The notes beneath the pieces were generated by a model. The model searched no databases. It had not been told where the DNA came from and was given only the letters and a program-made list of their open reading frames with translations. This document shows positions 37,501 through 52,500 of a stretch of DNA of 64,000 nucleotides, piece after piece (position 1 is the first letter of the stretch; every line of letters starts with the position of its first letter). Where the stretch lies: positions 7,750,001 through 7,814,000 of the forward strand of contig NC_085108.1 in assembly GCF_030269925.1 (NCBI RefSeq). The letters are read 5' to 3'. This DNA comes from Bombyx mori (lineage: Eukaryota; Arthropoda; Insecta; Lepidoptera; Bombycidae). Made by a program: the position numbers and the translations under genes.

Positions 37501-40500
37501 AAAGTGTAAAAAAATTACCTAAAATTCTTTACATCGCGTGCGCTACTTCCTAAGCGAAGCCGGGGCGGGCCGCTAGTTATCTATAAGCCTAGAACGACAT
37601 CTACATAAACAACCCTCTCATCGTGGCCGCCGGTAACTACATTCCCGATCCTGCGGACAGAATGGAAAGCTGTCGACGTCGCCCAAAACACGTCATCTCG
37701 GATCCTCCCGATCCACTAACGGTGCTTTTAGGTACTTCAAGCACCGGTCACCGTTATCGTCGAACCCGTCGCTTGCGACGAAGGGCTCGACGAGTAAATT
37801 AACTCTCAGACACAGCCCACTGAGTTTCTCGCCGGATCTTCTCAGTGGGTCGCGTTTCCGATCCGGTGGTAGATTCTGCGAAGCACGGCTCTTGCTAGGG
37901 TTCGTGTTAGCAACATCGTCAGGTTTGAGCCCCGTGAGCTCACCTACTAAAGTTAGGGTTACGCTGACATAGCCGCTAGGGCTATCAGCTTAGGTAGGAA
38001 AAAAAAAATACATAAACACACGTTCGCCTTCCATCACAAATATTATATCGATTGCGTATTCTTGTCTGTATTGAGTACGAGTCACGGTCGCGAGACTCAC
38101 GACTTATCGTCAGCTGCAAAATTTCTCAACATTATCAATAAAACCAGAGCTTTCGCTTGCAACCTTTAAAATTGACACGTAAATAATAAATCGATAGATA
38201 CTAAGGTAAAGAGAGGCCGTACCAGAAAAACTTGGCGTCGCTCAGTAGAGCAGGAACTGGGGGTCTTGAACGTGACGTGGGAGGAGTTAGAACAGCCCAA
38301 GACTGAAAGAAATGGAAGAATTCGAGTCCAGCCCTATATCCCAGCAGAGGGTAATAGGTAAGAAAGAAGAAGAAGAAGATACTAAGCTGCCACAAACTTA
38401 TGTGAAGGCGTACGTCTTTGAATATATCTGACATGAAAAATCTTTGAAACGCACGTCTATACTAATATTACAAAGTTGAAGAGTTTGTTTGAACGCGCTA
38501 ATCTCAGTAACTACTGGTCCGATTTGAAAAATTATTTCAGTGTTAGATAGCTCATTTATTGAGGAAGGCTATAGGTTATAATATAAAGTCACGCTAAGAC
38601 CAAGACAAGCGAAGTACCAATAAAGAATGTTTCAAAATCGGGGTTTTTTTCCCTTTTAAATGGCTCCTTAACATTATATTATTCAAACATATTTTCACTT
38701 TCTACGTAAATGAAGAGGCGGGTAAAATTTAGATTTATGCCAAAGTAACTATTCCACGCAGACGAAGTCGCGGGCAAAAGCCAGTTTTTTACAAACCTCT
38801 AAACTAGCCCACCGACTATGAGAATTACCTCAATTCTTCAATTTTATTCCACAACAGCCGGCTCTGACTGCTTCGCAAAAGAAGACTGTTAGAATACTGG
38901 TACCAACCTATCCAGGGTCGCATTTCGTTCATCACTGGTCACATTGCTTTGTCTCTAAGCAAAAAAATAACCAAACCCAAGCATCAGCCCGCTGAGCTTC
39001 TCGCCGGATCTTTTCAGCGAGTCGCGATTCCGATGCGGTAGTAGATTCATTCGCGAAGCAACTGCTCTTGAGTTGTTAGGTCTCCTTCGGAGGCGCTCGG
39101 GCAGATGTTAGCAAATCCCACCCCTCCTGGCTGAGTCTCTACTTGCCCACCTGTTCTGGTGAAACTGGTGTGGGGATGCTTAAACGACAAAGGGAAGATC
39201 TTCCACCGAGCGGGTGACATTGCTCGGTAGACCGACGGTCCGAATGTCGTTGTTTGGAACTTGTATATATGCGAGCTTATCTTGAAAATATCGTAAGCGA
39301 GATTCAGGCATCTGTCAATTATCTTGCGTTGTATGATGGCTACCGCCACACTGGAAAGGCCTCCGGGCCACCAGTAATCTTTCAATCATACAAAGAAGGA
39401 AAAAACATCCCTGTGCCTAACTTCACCTTAAATAACAAAAAAATAATTATAGCTAATGATCAAATAGCGGACGGTATCATGTCGTTAAAAGCGTAGTGCA
39501 ACTAGTTAAATGATCACACGATCCACGAGCTTAGGGTGGACACATACGATCAAGATTAATGAGTGTAATGTTGATAGAATTCTTCTTCTTCTTCTCCATC
39601 GCTCCCTCATTGCTGAGGATCGTGACTCCGTTTCAACTTGTCGACTGCCAGCCTCCATCGGTTCCGGTCAGTTGCCTGGTGTAGTGCAGCGCTAAGTGGT
39701 CCGCTGGTTTGCTCGGAGATCTGGTCGGACCAACGTTTGGGGCTCCGGTCTCTAGGACGTTTTCCTTCTACTTTTCAATAGAATTCTAAGCATCGTAAAG
39801 TACCAAGCAACGCGAAGACCGGCAGGACGGTCTACTGTTCTATGTCCACACACACAGACATTCCTCACAGACGCTAAAAGTATAGTAGTACAAATTTTTT
39901 TTGTATGCGGAATTGGGATCATGGCACATAAAATAAAATCATTTCACTGTTGGACCTTTACTTTTCTTGTCCGAAATCTTCTTTAATAATTAAAAATTAA
40001 TTGATACCTTTTTTACGCCTTGCTCATTTCAATCGTCTTTGCCATCTTCCTTTTCTCTGTCATTCTCTTTTCCCTTTCTTACTGTTTCCTCTCCACGCTC
40101 TTCCACACTCTTTTCATACGTTCCATTATTACCAATCATACATGTATGTATATATTTATTATATTTATATTTGGCGGTAGATGCGAACAAAATCATCAAT
40201 CACTTAAGTAAAGGCTAGTTTCTTTACGCGTACCTATCAATGCTTCGATTCTCACGTGTTCACACAATCTAATCCAATTTGTACAATTGATAAAACAACC
40301 AGGTAACTTCTCCATTGAACTCCTCAGGGTCTGTGCCGGTATTTGCGTTGTTGATGTCTGTGAGCTTCGGTGACCATTTATCGCTAGATGAGCAGAAAGC
40401 TCGCCCACACTGTAAAAAAATATTTAAAAAAAAGAACGTATATATCGTATTTTCTCTATTGCAAATTAAAATCGACCAAAGCCGCGCGTCGCTATAGAAG

Positions 40501-43500
40501 TCGAATAACAAAACCGATAGCGTGAATCACACCTTAATACCGATAGAGGATAGCGTGCGACACGCGATACATATTATTTATACGGTAGTCATTCGCGTAT
40601 TGACGTACTGAAATCGTATCAAAAACTCGAACACTGACTAGTCGTGAATTGAATACCTATCGAAATCATCGAAAATCGATTCACCCAGTCAAGAGATATG
40701 AGGTAAAAAACATTAAAAAAACAACAACATACAGTCGAATTGAGAACCTCCTCCTTTTTTGAAGTCGGTTAAAAAAAACAAAGAACCTTATAATCCCTCG
40801 ATTTTAGACTCTTACTTTGTCTATGTTTACATATCGCGCTAACCCAAGAAAACCCTATAAGTATCATCATATTAAACCATATCATCATCATTCTTTTTCA
40901 TTCCATCATATTTTTTTTATTGCTTAGATGGGTGGACGAACTCACGGGCAGGGCGGTTGTACCTATCCGTGCAGACTCACAAGAGGTCCTACCATCAGTA
41001 AAATTAATAATTATAAAATAAATCATATTAAATATTGCATCACTCAATTCTATTGAGCCAAATCTTTCACATCAGGTCACGTAACTTAGCTCTAGATCGA
41101 CACACTACTTGCCAATAGGCAGCTTACAAACAGAAGGAGTCTCCTCTATAAGACAATATATTAATACGTGAAGGAAAAACTTTGTATTCCTTTTTACGAA
41201 AATTGCGCGGACGGAGGAGTATGAAATTTCCCACACTTATAGAGATTATAGAGAAGAAGTGCACAATGCTAATATTTTTTTAAATAATGCATAAAAGATA
41301 CATTAAATCAATAAAGAAAACATTACACACACTACATACCGTGTATTTTGACGCACACACGCATGCATACTATTTATTGTCAAACTTTTGTTCTTGACGT
41401 CTGTTGTCAAATTGAGAATAGATTAAATATTGTTTGTCTTTGTTAATATTTTTTATAGTGTAGTCTTGGCGAAATTTGTGATTAGAGAAGTATAAAATAC
41501 AATCATAATAGTGTACAAACTTACAATTCCAATTGATTATAGTCGAATTTCGACTACTGCGGGACCTCTAGTCATATTAAATCTATACTAATATTATAAA
41601 GCTGAAGAGTTTGTTTGTTTGAACGCGCTAATCTCTGGAACTACTGGTCCGATCTGAAAAAATCTTTCAGTGTTGCATAGCCAATTTATTGAGGAAGGCT
41701 ACAGGCTATATAACATCACAGTAAGACCAATACAAGTGGAGCACCAATAAAGAATGTTTCAAAATCTTTTCACTTTTTACTTAAATGAAGTGGGGGGGGG
41801 TAAATTTTTGCGATATGCTAAAGTAAGTATTCCACGCGGACGGAGTCGCGGGCAAAAGCTAGTCATATCATATCATCACATTAAATATTGCATCACTCAA
41901 TTCTATTGAGCCAAATCTTTCACATCAGGTCACGTAACTTAGCTCTAGATCGATACACCACTTGCCAACAGGCGACATACAAACAGAAGGAGTCTCGTCT
42001 ACTCTATAAGACAATAAAACACATGTCTGTTGACAGTTTTCGACATAATTCCAAACGCAGCTGAACCAATAAATAGCTTATTGAAACAATTTTAATGTCA
42101 GAGATACTTAAATCCAACAGTACGAGACGATCGATTGATAAGCCAGCCGCCCGGGGTCAAGGAACTCGCTCAGTATCTGCAATGCTGTCGTAACGATGCT
42201 TACTCGGCGTTTTGCTACGCTTTCTCTAGTACGCATTTCGGCAGGATCTACACTCAATCATCAACATTTCAGTGCTTGGGAAGCTGACCACGGTGGCAGG
42301 GTTTCGATATCGTCGCTGTGGACTCTGTAGTGCGGAGACAATACCGGACTTCCATACTCCAACACACTTCTCACGATAGTAAAAAAACAGATAAAGGACA
42401 CTTTTTTAATTTTATTTTTTATTGCTTCGATGGATGAAGAAGCTTACGGCCCACCTAGTGTTGAGTGGTTACCGGAGCCCATAGACATCTACAACGTAAA
42501 TACCGCCACACACCTTGAGATATGAGTTCTAATTTCTTAGTTTTTAAAGTACAACGGCAGCCCCACCCTACAAACCGGTGAGCATTACTACTGCACGGCA
42601 GAAATAGGGCAGTGGTAGCTACCCGTACGACCTCACAAGACGTCCTACCACCAGTAGTACCACTACTACTACCAAATTAATTAGGCAAAACTGAGGCTTT
42701 AAGCATCGGTATGAGATTAGCCGATCGCGTGGTGGGCCACTGCGCGAGCCACGTGGCTGGAGCAATACTGTGTATAGTCTACGCGAACTTAAGTCAATAA
42801 CAAGAATAAGAATCAATTCGGAGATCCACCACCATTCTATTCCCTTTCCAGAATGCATTCTTCTACTTTACTACATTCGAGTCTTTACAACTACAAACAA
42901 CAGTAATTCAATTCACAAAGAGATTTTTTTATGATTGAGGGATTACTGGTGGCCCTGAGGCCTTTCCAGTTTCACCAGGAAAGTCGGGCGAGCAAAGTCT
43001 CAGCCAGGATTTGCTAACAGCTGCCCGAGCGCCTCCAAATGAGACCTCACAGCTCAAGAGTAGCTGCTTCGCGAATGAATCTACTACCGGATCGGAATCG
43101 TGACCCGCTGAGAAGATCCGGCGAGAAACTCAGCGGGCTGATGTTTCGGTTAGGTTGCACGTCGAACTCTTTGCCGAGTTCGACGAGTACGGTTACCGGG
43201 GTCCCTACTGCAAGGGTTGTTGGATCTGATGGATCCGTAAGGACGTAAGTACGGCCGTAAGTAAGTGTAAGTTACAATTATGCCTTTTAATACGACCCCT
43301 TTTCATTCTAAAACAACATTAAATCGTGTAAGAACTGAACACGATCCAATGAGCCGTTAAGAAACGTTCCTTCTAAAAGGACAGTGTTACCGCGTCCTGA
43401 TTATTTAAACATTAAAAAAAATCAATAGTTTTCATTGACGCATTACATTGCACGCACACGTCATTGTCAATGTGTTAGCTAAAGCACACACACACATAGA

Positions 43501-46500
43501 AGGACACGCCTACCCTAGAAAGGGCAAATCGTGAAGTCACGACACGGCTTCCCTTTGTGCACCTCTGAACGAGACAGCTGAGTCGGTGTAATGACCTCAA
43601 TGGTACAAGAATTACGCTGTACAGACGACGGACTGACTAATCTACTTAATACAATCGGACCACGAGTATCCGTCTTTGTTACAAGGAATCTATATATTAA
43701 TACGTGAAGGAAAAACTTTGTTCCCTTTTTACGAAAATTGCGCGGACGGAGGAGTATGAAATTTTCCACACTTATAGAGAATATAGAGAAGGAGTGCACA
43801 ATGCTAATATTTTTTTTAAATAATGCATAAAAGATACATTAAATCAATAAAGAAAACATTACACACGCTACATACCATGTATTTGACGCACACACGCATG
43901 CATACTATTTATTGTCAAACTTTTGTTCTTGACGTCTTGAGAATAGATTAAATATTGTTTTTGTTACCTAATATTTCTATAGTGTGGTCTTGGCGTAATT
44001 TGTGATTATAGAAGTATAATGGTATTTGAAAATAGAATCATAATAGTGTACAGACTTACAATTTCAATTGATTATAGTCGAATTTCGACTACTACGGGAC
44101 CACTAGTAACTTTTTAAACTACATCAAATTTAGCGATAATGTTGGAGAATTGTAAACATAACTTCATCTATTTACTGGTGGTAGGACCTCTTGTGAGCCC
44201 GCGCGGGTAGGTACCACCACCCTGCCTATTTCTGCCGTGAAGCAGTAATGCGTTTCGGTTTTTTTTTTATTGCCTTTGCAGGCAGACGAGCGCACGGCCC
44301 GCCTGATGGTAAGTGGTTACCGTCGCCCATGGACTTCAGCAATGCCAGGAGCAGAGCCAAGCCGCTGCTTGAAGTTTGAAGGGTGGGGCAGCCGTTGTAA
44401 CTGTACTTGAGACCTTAGAACTTATATCTCAAGGTGGGTGACGCATTTACGTTGTGGATGTCTATGGGCTCCAGTAACCACTTAACACCAGGTGGGCTGT
44501 GAGCTCGTCCACTTATCTATGCAATAAAAATAAAAAAATAAAAAATATGTCAAAATGGTTCACAATTTGCTCACGTGTGACACCACTGTTTTTGCTTTTT
44601 AATACGCTTTTATTAGCTTCAGACCTATGTCTGACCTCCTTCAAAACGTCGGATTAACTCAAAAGGACCGATGACAAATCAATATTAAAAAAAATTTTTT
44701 TTTTTCTTTTTTACAATAAAATCATTTTTTCTTACATTATTTTTAATTCAAATTTATTAAAAATATTATAAGTTTTTTTTCTTGCAAATCACTTCACTTC
44801 TTTTGTTTTTCCTCTTTCATTAAACTGTTATTTTATTCCGGAGTATTACATTTTTCAACAGATACATTTAATTACAATGATCCAAAATTAGAACTAATTG
44901 GAAATACAATCAGTTGATTTATTAGCACTCTGCTGATTAAAATCAAAATATTAGGAAAGTATACACATTTTTAATAATATATTCATAAACGATCTAGATC
45001 CGGTAAAGTTCGCAGTTAAATAAAGAGAGGTAAGAGGTATCTAAGAGGTTCAGCTAATGGTAAACGAAGTAAGTAGTAAGTGAGTAAGAAGTAAGTAGTG
45101 CGTGAGTAAGAAGTAAGTAGTAAGTGAGTAAGAAGTAAGTAGTGCGTGAGTAAGAAGTAAGTAGTAAGTAAGTAAGAAGTGAGTAGTGCGGGAGTAAGAA
45201 GTAAGTAGTAAGTGAGTAAGAAGTAAGTAGTGCGTGAGTAAGTAGTAAGTGAGTAAGAAGTAAGTAGTGCGTGAGTAAGAAGTAAGTAGTAAGTGAGTAA
45301 GAAGTAAGTAGTAAATGAGTAAGAAGTAAGTAGTGCGTGAGTAAGAAGTAAGTAGTAAGTGAGTAAGAAGTAAGTAGTGAGTGAGTAAGAAGTAAGTAGT
45401 AAATAATTAAGAAGTAAGGCAAAGGGAGTATTGGTTTAGAATTTCTAGAGCACGTGAACTCTGACGTCATTGTTCAATATAGTACGTCGAATGTTTGACA
45501 AATTAAAAAGCTATAAATTCCACATTTCTGAACGAACTAAATTGTCCTTGATCGATTGTTTGTTGTTAGATTACTATGGCATTCATTGAATTCCGATCCT
45601 TCACAGCACGGAGTACGTTTACAGGCTTCGATTTAACTTAATTAGCAAAGTCGGACATGTGTCTGAAGGTAATCGGAATCTATAAACATCATCATGACGT
45701 GATCACCGCCAAACACATTCAGAAATGTTTTCGTAGTCTCAAGTCTCTTGAAAACGAGAAACAGGAATAACCCCTTAGGCTACCAGAGAGGAGGGAAAAA
45801 TGTCCCCTCAGACTTAGGACGCGTAAATGCTTTGCAGCACCAGATAAGGCACTAGTAACTACGCATGATATTTGCGAGTTTTTTTTTCTTTTCGATTCAC
45901 AGTACAGCAGTTTCTAAAAGGACCTTTAGTTACAAAACCTTAAGGGAGAATCTTATCTTAAGGAGCCTTAAGAGCCTTAAAGAGCGTTAAGTGAGGAACT
46001 TAAGAGAGGAATCTTGAAGAGAGCATTTCAAAATTAAATTATCGTTCGTTTAGGTTCGTAAAGGTTACAATTTATACGCCTTAACACTTTTTTTTATTCC
46101 CTTTGCAGTAGGCAGACGAGCATACGTCCCACCTGATGGTAAGTGGTTACCGACGCTCATGGTCGTCAGCAATGCCAGAGGCAGAGCCAAGCCGCTGTCT
46201 ACCGCAAATCTACGACGTAAATGGGCCACCCAACTTGAGATATAAGTTCTAAGGTCTCAGTATAGTTACAACGGCTGCTCAACCCTTCAAGCCGAAACGC
46301 ATTACTGCTTCACGGCAGAAATAGGCGGGATGGAGGTACCTACCCGCGCGGACTCACAAGAGGTCCTGCCACCAGTGAAACGCCTGAAAATGGAACGTTC
46401 ATTTATAGTGGAGGTTGGAAACGCACTGTCGAAGAGCGCAGTGATTTCAGAGAATATGGGTGAACTCTGCTACGGTGGCGGGAGGTTTGATGATAAAAAG

Positions 46501-49500
46501 GAGATGAAGGATCATCTCGAATGTATTTTTTTATTGCTTTTATGAGTGGGCGAGCTCACAGCCCACCTGAAGTTAAGTGGTTACTGGAGCCCATAGACAT
46601 CTACAACGTAAATGCCGCCACTAACCTTGAGATATGAGTTCTAAGGTCTCAATTCTAGTTACAACGGCTGCCCCACCCTTAAACCGAAACGCATTACTGC
46701 TTCCCGGCAAAAATAGGCAGGGTGGTGGTACCTACCCGCGCGAACTCACAAGAGGTCCTACCACCAGTAACATAATTCATCTATTGCATTGGCGGGTGAA
46801 TGAGCTGGCTAGAGATCACGGATAACCTGGTGTGAAGCGGTCACCGGATCTTATACATCACAACCTAAATACGGCAACTTTTCCACGGGTAAGTATTACC
46901 GATATTCCTATTCCTGGCTCAAAGCAGTCATAAAGTCCAGTTCGAAAGTTGATACAGCAGATAAATACGTTTGAGCCTTCGACCTCAAGCCTCAAAGTGG
47001 GTAGCTCCATTCGCATTATCATGTCTATAAGCTTTAGTAATCCTTTTAAGACCGGGCAGGGAAGTTTCTCATCCACTCAAATGTACTGAAAGAGAACACA
47101 CCATGAATAATTCAGAATAGAACAGTGTCGGAAGTTATGGATAAGTTAATCGTGAATAATGAAAAATACGATCTCTTCTTCTTTTTCTCCACCTTATCTC
47201 ACTAGGTGGGGTCGGCACAGCTAATTTTTCTCTTCCATTCTCTTCTATCAGCCGTCATCTCAACACTCACTCCTCTCTCTGTCTCATATCGTCATTCACA
47301 CACTCCATCCATGTCTTCTTCGGTCGACCTCTTCCTCCTCTACCTTGCACTACCATTTCCATACATCTCCTCCATGAAAAATACGATCTGTTTACTTTTA
47401 ATTAAGCACATAGGATATGCATTCTAACGTAGTGGTAAGTGACATGGTCACTACACAAGGGGGTCGCGGGTTCGAATCCCGCCAAGGGAAGATATTTGTA
47501 TGATAAATATAAATGTCTTTTCCAGGGTAATGGATGTATATTAAATATATGTATGTGTATAATAAAAATCTTACATTTATTTCCGTTATCTGGTACCTGT
47601 AACACAAGTTCTTTACGGACTTATCACGGGACCAGTTAACGTGGCGTGACTGTTATTAAATATTTATTTATTTATTCTTTATTGAAAAGCATTACGTTTT
47701 GAGAAACGTCCTTGCGCCCGACAGAGTCAATAACTAATGACCATAAGGAAACTATTTATTTTATAATGAGGACTGTGCTTCTTTTCCCGCGCATGGAATT
47801 TGTTTTTTTTGCAGGCATGACCGTAGTGTTCGAGAAATCTATATATTAATACGTGAAGCAAAAACTTTGTATCCCTTTTTACGAAAATTGCGCGGACGGA
47901 GGAGTATGAAATTTTCCACACTTATAGAGAATACAGAGAAGAAGTGCACAATGCTAATATTTTTTTAAAATAATGCATAAAAGATACACTAAATCAATAA
48001 AGAAAACATTACACACACTACATACCATGTATTTGACGCACACACGCATGCATACTATTTATTGTCAAACTTTTGTTCTTGACGTCTGTTGTCAAATTGA
48101 GAATAAATATTGTTTGTCTTTGTTAATATTTTTTATAGTGTAGTCTTGGTGAAATTTGTGAAGTATAAAATACCATCATAATAGTGTACAAACTTACAAT
48201 TCCAATTAATTATAGTCGAATGTCGACTACTGCGGGACCTCTAGTTCTAATAAAAACGCCGAAATTATGACTGCAATCTACTTCGAGGCCATCAGAGCCA
48301 AATTTTGAAGTGACAAAATTATAAAACAAGCTAATCTTACAAACTACGATGCATATTTATACAGAAAATCCAACAAACAGATATAGATTAATATCGATCG
48401 TTTAACTGTAGCCAAAGTAGTAAAGTCGTCGTGGCCTACAGGATAAGACGTCCGGTGCATTCGTCGATGCACCGGTGTTCGAATCCCGCAGGCGGGTACC
48501 AATTTTTCTAATGAAATACGTACTTAACAATTATTCACGTAATTACTGGTGGTAGGACCTCTTGTGAGTCCGCACGGGTAGGTACCACCGCCCCGCCTAT
48601 TTCTGCCGTGAAGCAGTAATGCGTTTCGGTTTGAAGGGTGGGGCAGCCGTTGTAACTATACTGAGACCTTAGAACTTCTATCTCAAGGTGTGTGGCGCAT
48701 TTACGTTGTAGATGTCTATGGGTTCCAGTAACCACTTAACACCAAATAGGCTGCGAGCTCGTCCACACATCTAAGCAATAAAAAAAAAAACAGAGATAGA
48801 TTAATATCGATCGTTCTAGCCAAATGTTATACTTATCACTGTCCCTTGACCCGATCGATCCAGGTGACTTACGAGCTTCCGATGACCTCACGCCTAAAAC
48901 TGGGTCACTGATGTAACGATATTTTAACACATTATTTTTGAAGCCCCACATTAACATTGTGCTAATCACGCTGCCAAAGACGATGTCTAAATTACGAATG
49001 TTTGATTTTTTTTTCCTACCTAAGCTGATAGCCTTGAGAGGCTATTTCAGCGGAACCTTAACTAGTAGGTGAGCTCACAGGGCTCAAACCTGACGACGTT
49101 GCTAACACGAACCCTAGCAAGAGCCGTGCTTCGCAGAATCTACCACCGGATCGGAAACGCGACCCACTGAGAAGATCCGGCGAGAAACTCAGTGGGCTGT
49201 GTCTGAGGGTTAATTTACTCGTCGAGCCCTTCGTCGCAAGCGACGGGTTCGACGAGAACGATGACCGGTGCTTGAGGTACCTAAAAGCACCGTTAGTGGA
49301 TCGGGAGGATCCGGAATGACGTATTTGGGGCGACGTCGACTGCTTTCCATTCTGTCCGCAGGATCGGGAATGTAGTTACCGGCGGCCACGATGAGAGGGT
49401 TCTCGTGTCGTGCCGCTTTATCGAAGTGGAACAAGTTTGAATTTCGAACGAACATTTATTTATAAAGGCGAACATTGAGGCAATCGATTGATCGTTTAAT

Positions 49501-52500
49501 AATATTGACCCGCTTCCAGTATTCTGTGCAAACAATTTATATCGGCTCTTACAATTTACATAAGAAATGGTATGTCGGTACGGGTCGGTACCACCGTCCG
49601 GACTATTTCTGTCAAAGCGCTATAGCTCGATTCGTTAATTCAATCAATATATTGATGAGTGACAGGCTGTTTTGTTTAAGCGACATTTTTGCAACTTTAC
49701 AGGAGAGCGAATAAAAGTTTAAAATTTGGCAAAAAAAAATCAAAACAAAAAAACTTGTTCAGCTATTTGAATCGTGAAAGCTCACTTAAAAACATCGAAC
49801 CGTTGATGCTAATACCAAACAAAATGGACCTTTAATCACAAAAATAAATGCCGTATTAAGAGCGAAATGGCGCTAAAACTAACCTTTCACTCCTCGATAA
49901 GTTTATTTGCGAGTATGCTCATTTTTCTTACTTTTCAAAATTGATTCGGGTTAATATCAAAAGTTCTGGCTCTAGTTTTGTAGCATCACAGCGTAAATTC
50001 CACGAAGCACCTCGAGATCCTCTTCCTTCAGTAGATCGCTCATTGCTGAGCAACATGATGCGCGCGCCTGTGACCTTTTTTTGTAATTTGTAGCCACTCA
50101 TGTCGGTCAGTGGCACAGTGAAATGCGTGACCCAGTCTCATGTCCAGACACTTGGTCACTCCATCATTTTCGGCTCCGACCTCTGGATCGCCTTCCATCC
50201 ACTTTACCCGTCACTGTGAGTCTCTCCAGGTTCTCAGAGGGTTACCTCAAGATATCCAAGTTCCAATTCCGCTTCGAACAAAAGTGCTCCATGAAGGTCA
50301 CGACCCCCATCACTGAGGACGGCTGCCCCACGATTCATATCGCAGTTCATCAGTGCTTGACAGCAGCAATAGGCGGTGGTGGTTAACCATGCGTGTGTGC
50401 TTGGAACACACCCTGTTAGCCCACTGAGTTTCTCGCCGTATCTTCTCAGTGGGTCACGTTTCCGATCCGGCGGTCGATTCTGCGAAGCACGGCTCTTGCT
50501 AGGGTTCGTGCTAGCAACGTCGTCAGGTTTGAGCCCCGTGAGCTCACCTACTAGTTAAGGTTACGCTGAAATAGCCCCTCAAGGCTATCAGCTTAGGTAG
50601 AAAAAACTAAAGAAAACCCTGTCAATCGATAAGTACAACGACAACTCCCAACCCCGCCTTCCATCCCCCGAAATTAACAAGAAACTGTTGCATTAGCCAG
50701 ATTGTTTGCTCGGACGGACCACACGTATGCTAATTTCTATAGCCCTGTGGATACATTACATAAACTAACTCAAAACCCATCTCATGGTCGAAGTCTACAG
50801 ATATCACAGCACAAATGTCACAGCTTCGCGGTATCAACGCCCAGAATGGTACCCAAATCTAGGAGTTTGGTATTAGAGCTGAGCATCAAAAAGGGAATGA
50901 TTTTTTATTTATTGCTTAGATGGGTGGAGGAGATCACAGCCCACCTGATGGTAAGTGGTTACTGGAGCCCATAGACATCTACGACGTAAATGCGCCATAT
51001 AATTTCTAAGGTCTCCAGTATAGTTACAAGGGCTGCCCCACCCTACAAACCGAAACGCATTACTGCTTCACGGCAGAAATAGGTGGTACCCACCCGCGCG
51101 GACATTGATGGGCATTGATTACACGATGTCTTTATTCCTCCGTCTTGTTGGCCTGTTTCGATAATAACACTCGATGAGAGCCTAACCATCGATAATGGCA
51201 CTTGTTTTACATACATACAATAATAATCATACAATCTTATCTCGCGATATCTAAACGAGTATTAAAACGGTATTTGAATAGGAATGATAAGAGACAATGA
51301 CAATTTAAATGACAAGATAAAGCAATCAATTTGGTGTACAACAATGTGTGCTTTGCTCTCATAAACGACACATGGTACTACTTGTGGTAGGACCTCTTCT
51401 GAGTCCGCGCGGGTAGGTGCCTATTTCTGCCGTGAAGTAGTAATGCGTTTCGGTCTGAAGGGCGGGGCAGCCGTTGTAACTCTACTGAGACCTTGGAACT
51501 GATATCTCAGGGTGGGTGGCGCATTTACGTCGTAGATATCTATGGGCTCCAGTAACCGCTTAACACCAGGTGGGCTGTGAGCTCGTCCATTCAGCTAAAC
51601 AATAAAAAAAAAATCCTGGGATCCTGAGGTCATAATCAGAAATCCATACATAGAAATAAAATTTAAGTATCCTTTGTAATATGAAAATAACATTACAAAC
51701 TACATATCATATACTATAGAAGTTGTCTCTGAGCTAGTCTCCAAGCTGACACACGACTTTTTTTTTATTGCATAGATCACAGCCCACCTGGGGTTAAGTG
51801 GTTACTGGAGCCCATAGACATCTACAGATTAAACCGCCACCCACCTTGAGATATGACTTCTTAGGTCTCAATTTTTGCAGTACAACGGCTGCCCCACTCT
51901 TCAAACCGAAACGCGTTACTGCTTCACGGCAGAAATAGGCGGGGTGGTAGTACCTACCCGTGTGGACTCACAAGAGGTCCTACCACCAGTTATAGCAACT
52001 AGTGACAGTCTCAACAAGACGAGCAAACTTAAAATAAATCCTGCATCATTGTACATAAATAAGCCGGTCTCACAAATCAGAGTTAAGGCAAGGCCGTTAT
52101 CGCCCACGGTACTAAAACCATTTAAGGCTGCGCACACACCGCCCTTGAAGCGGGCGCGTGTGGGTATCGCCTTATGACGTGGCTGGCAACGAATTAATTC
52201 CTTTGTGTGCGCAATCGCTTCTGCGATTCTAGACATCACCATTATTCGCTTTGCTGCTGTCCAACTACCAGCCTTTTTTTTCATAGACGGGTGGACGAGC
52301 TCACAGCCCACCTGGTGTTAATGGTTACCGGAACCCATAGGCATCTACAACGTAAATGCCGTCACCCACCTTGACATATAAGTTCTAAGGTCTGAGTATA
52401 GTTACAGCGGCTGCCCCCCTTTCAAACCAAAACGTATTACTGCTTCACGGCAGAATTAGGCAGGTTGGTGGTACCAGGCGGACTCACAAGAGGTCCTACC

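Larger units (their letters stand above)
41032..42012. repeat. Direct duplication flanking two Helitron-like copies
   Basis: A segment of about 125 bp (from TATTAAATATTGCATCACTC to TATAAGACAATA) occurs at 41032-41156 and again at 41870-42012 with about 6% change and a small insertion. Between the copies lie only an H1 copy, 10 bp, an H3 copy and about 10-20 bp. Confidence 0.85.

Noticed and set aside
45064..45416. CRISPR-like array
   Set aside because: No spacers: the units are contiguous 22-bp tandem repeats in an animal genome.
45054..45470. 138-aa minus-strand ORF (LLTSYSLTTYF repeats)
   Set aside because: It is the translation of the 22-bp minisatellite.
47426..47500. Possible tRNA gene (GGGTTCGAATCCC)
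   Set aside because: Only the B box is tRNA-like; it is the head of a second SINE type.
48424..48510. Possible tRNA gene with A and B boxes
   Set aside because: The acceptor stem does not pair and the same sequence heads other SINE copies.
49210..49535. Pairs of 80-aa ORFs seen again at 3267, 7464 and 55821
   Set aside because: They recur wherever family-B retroposons occur and are repeat sequence read in chance frames.
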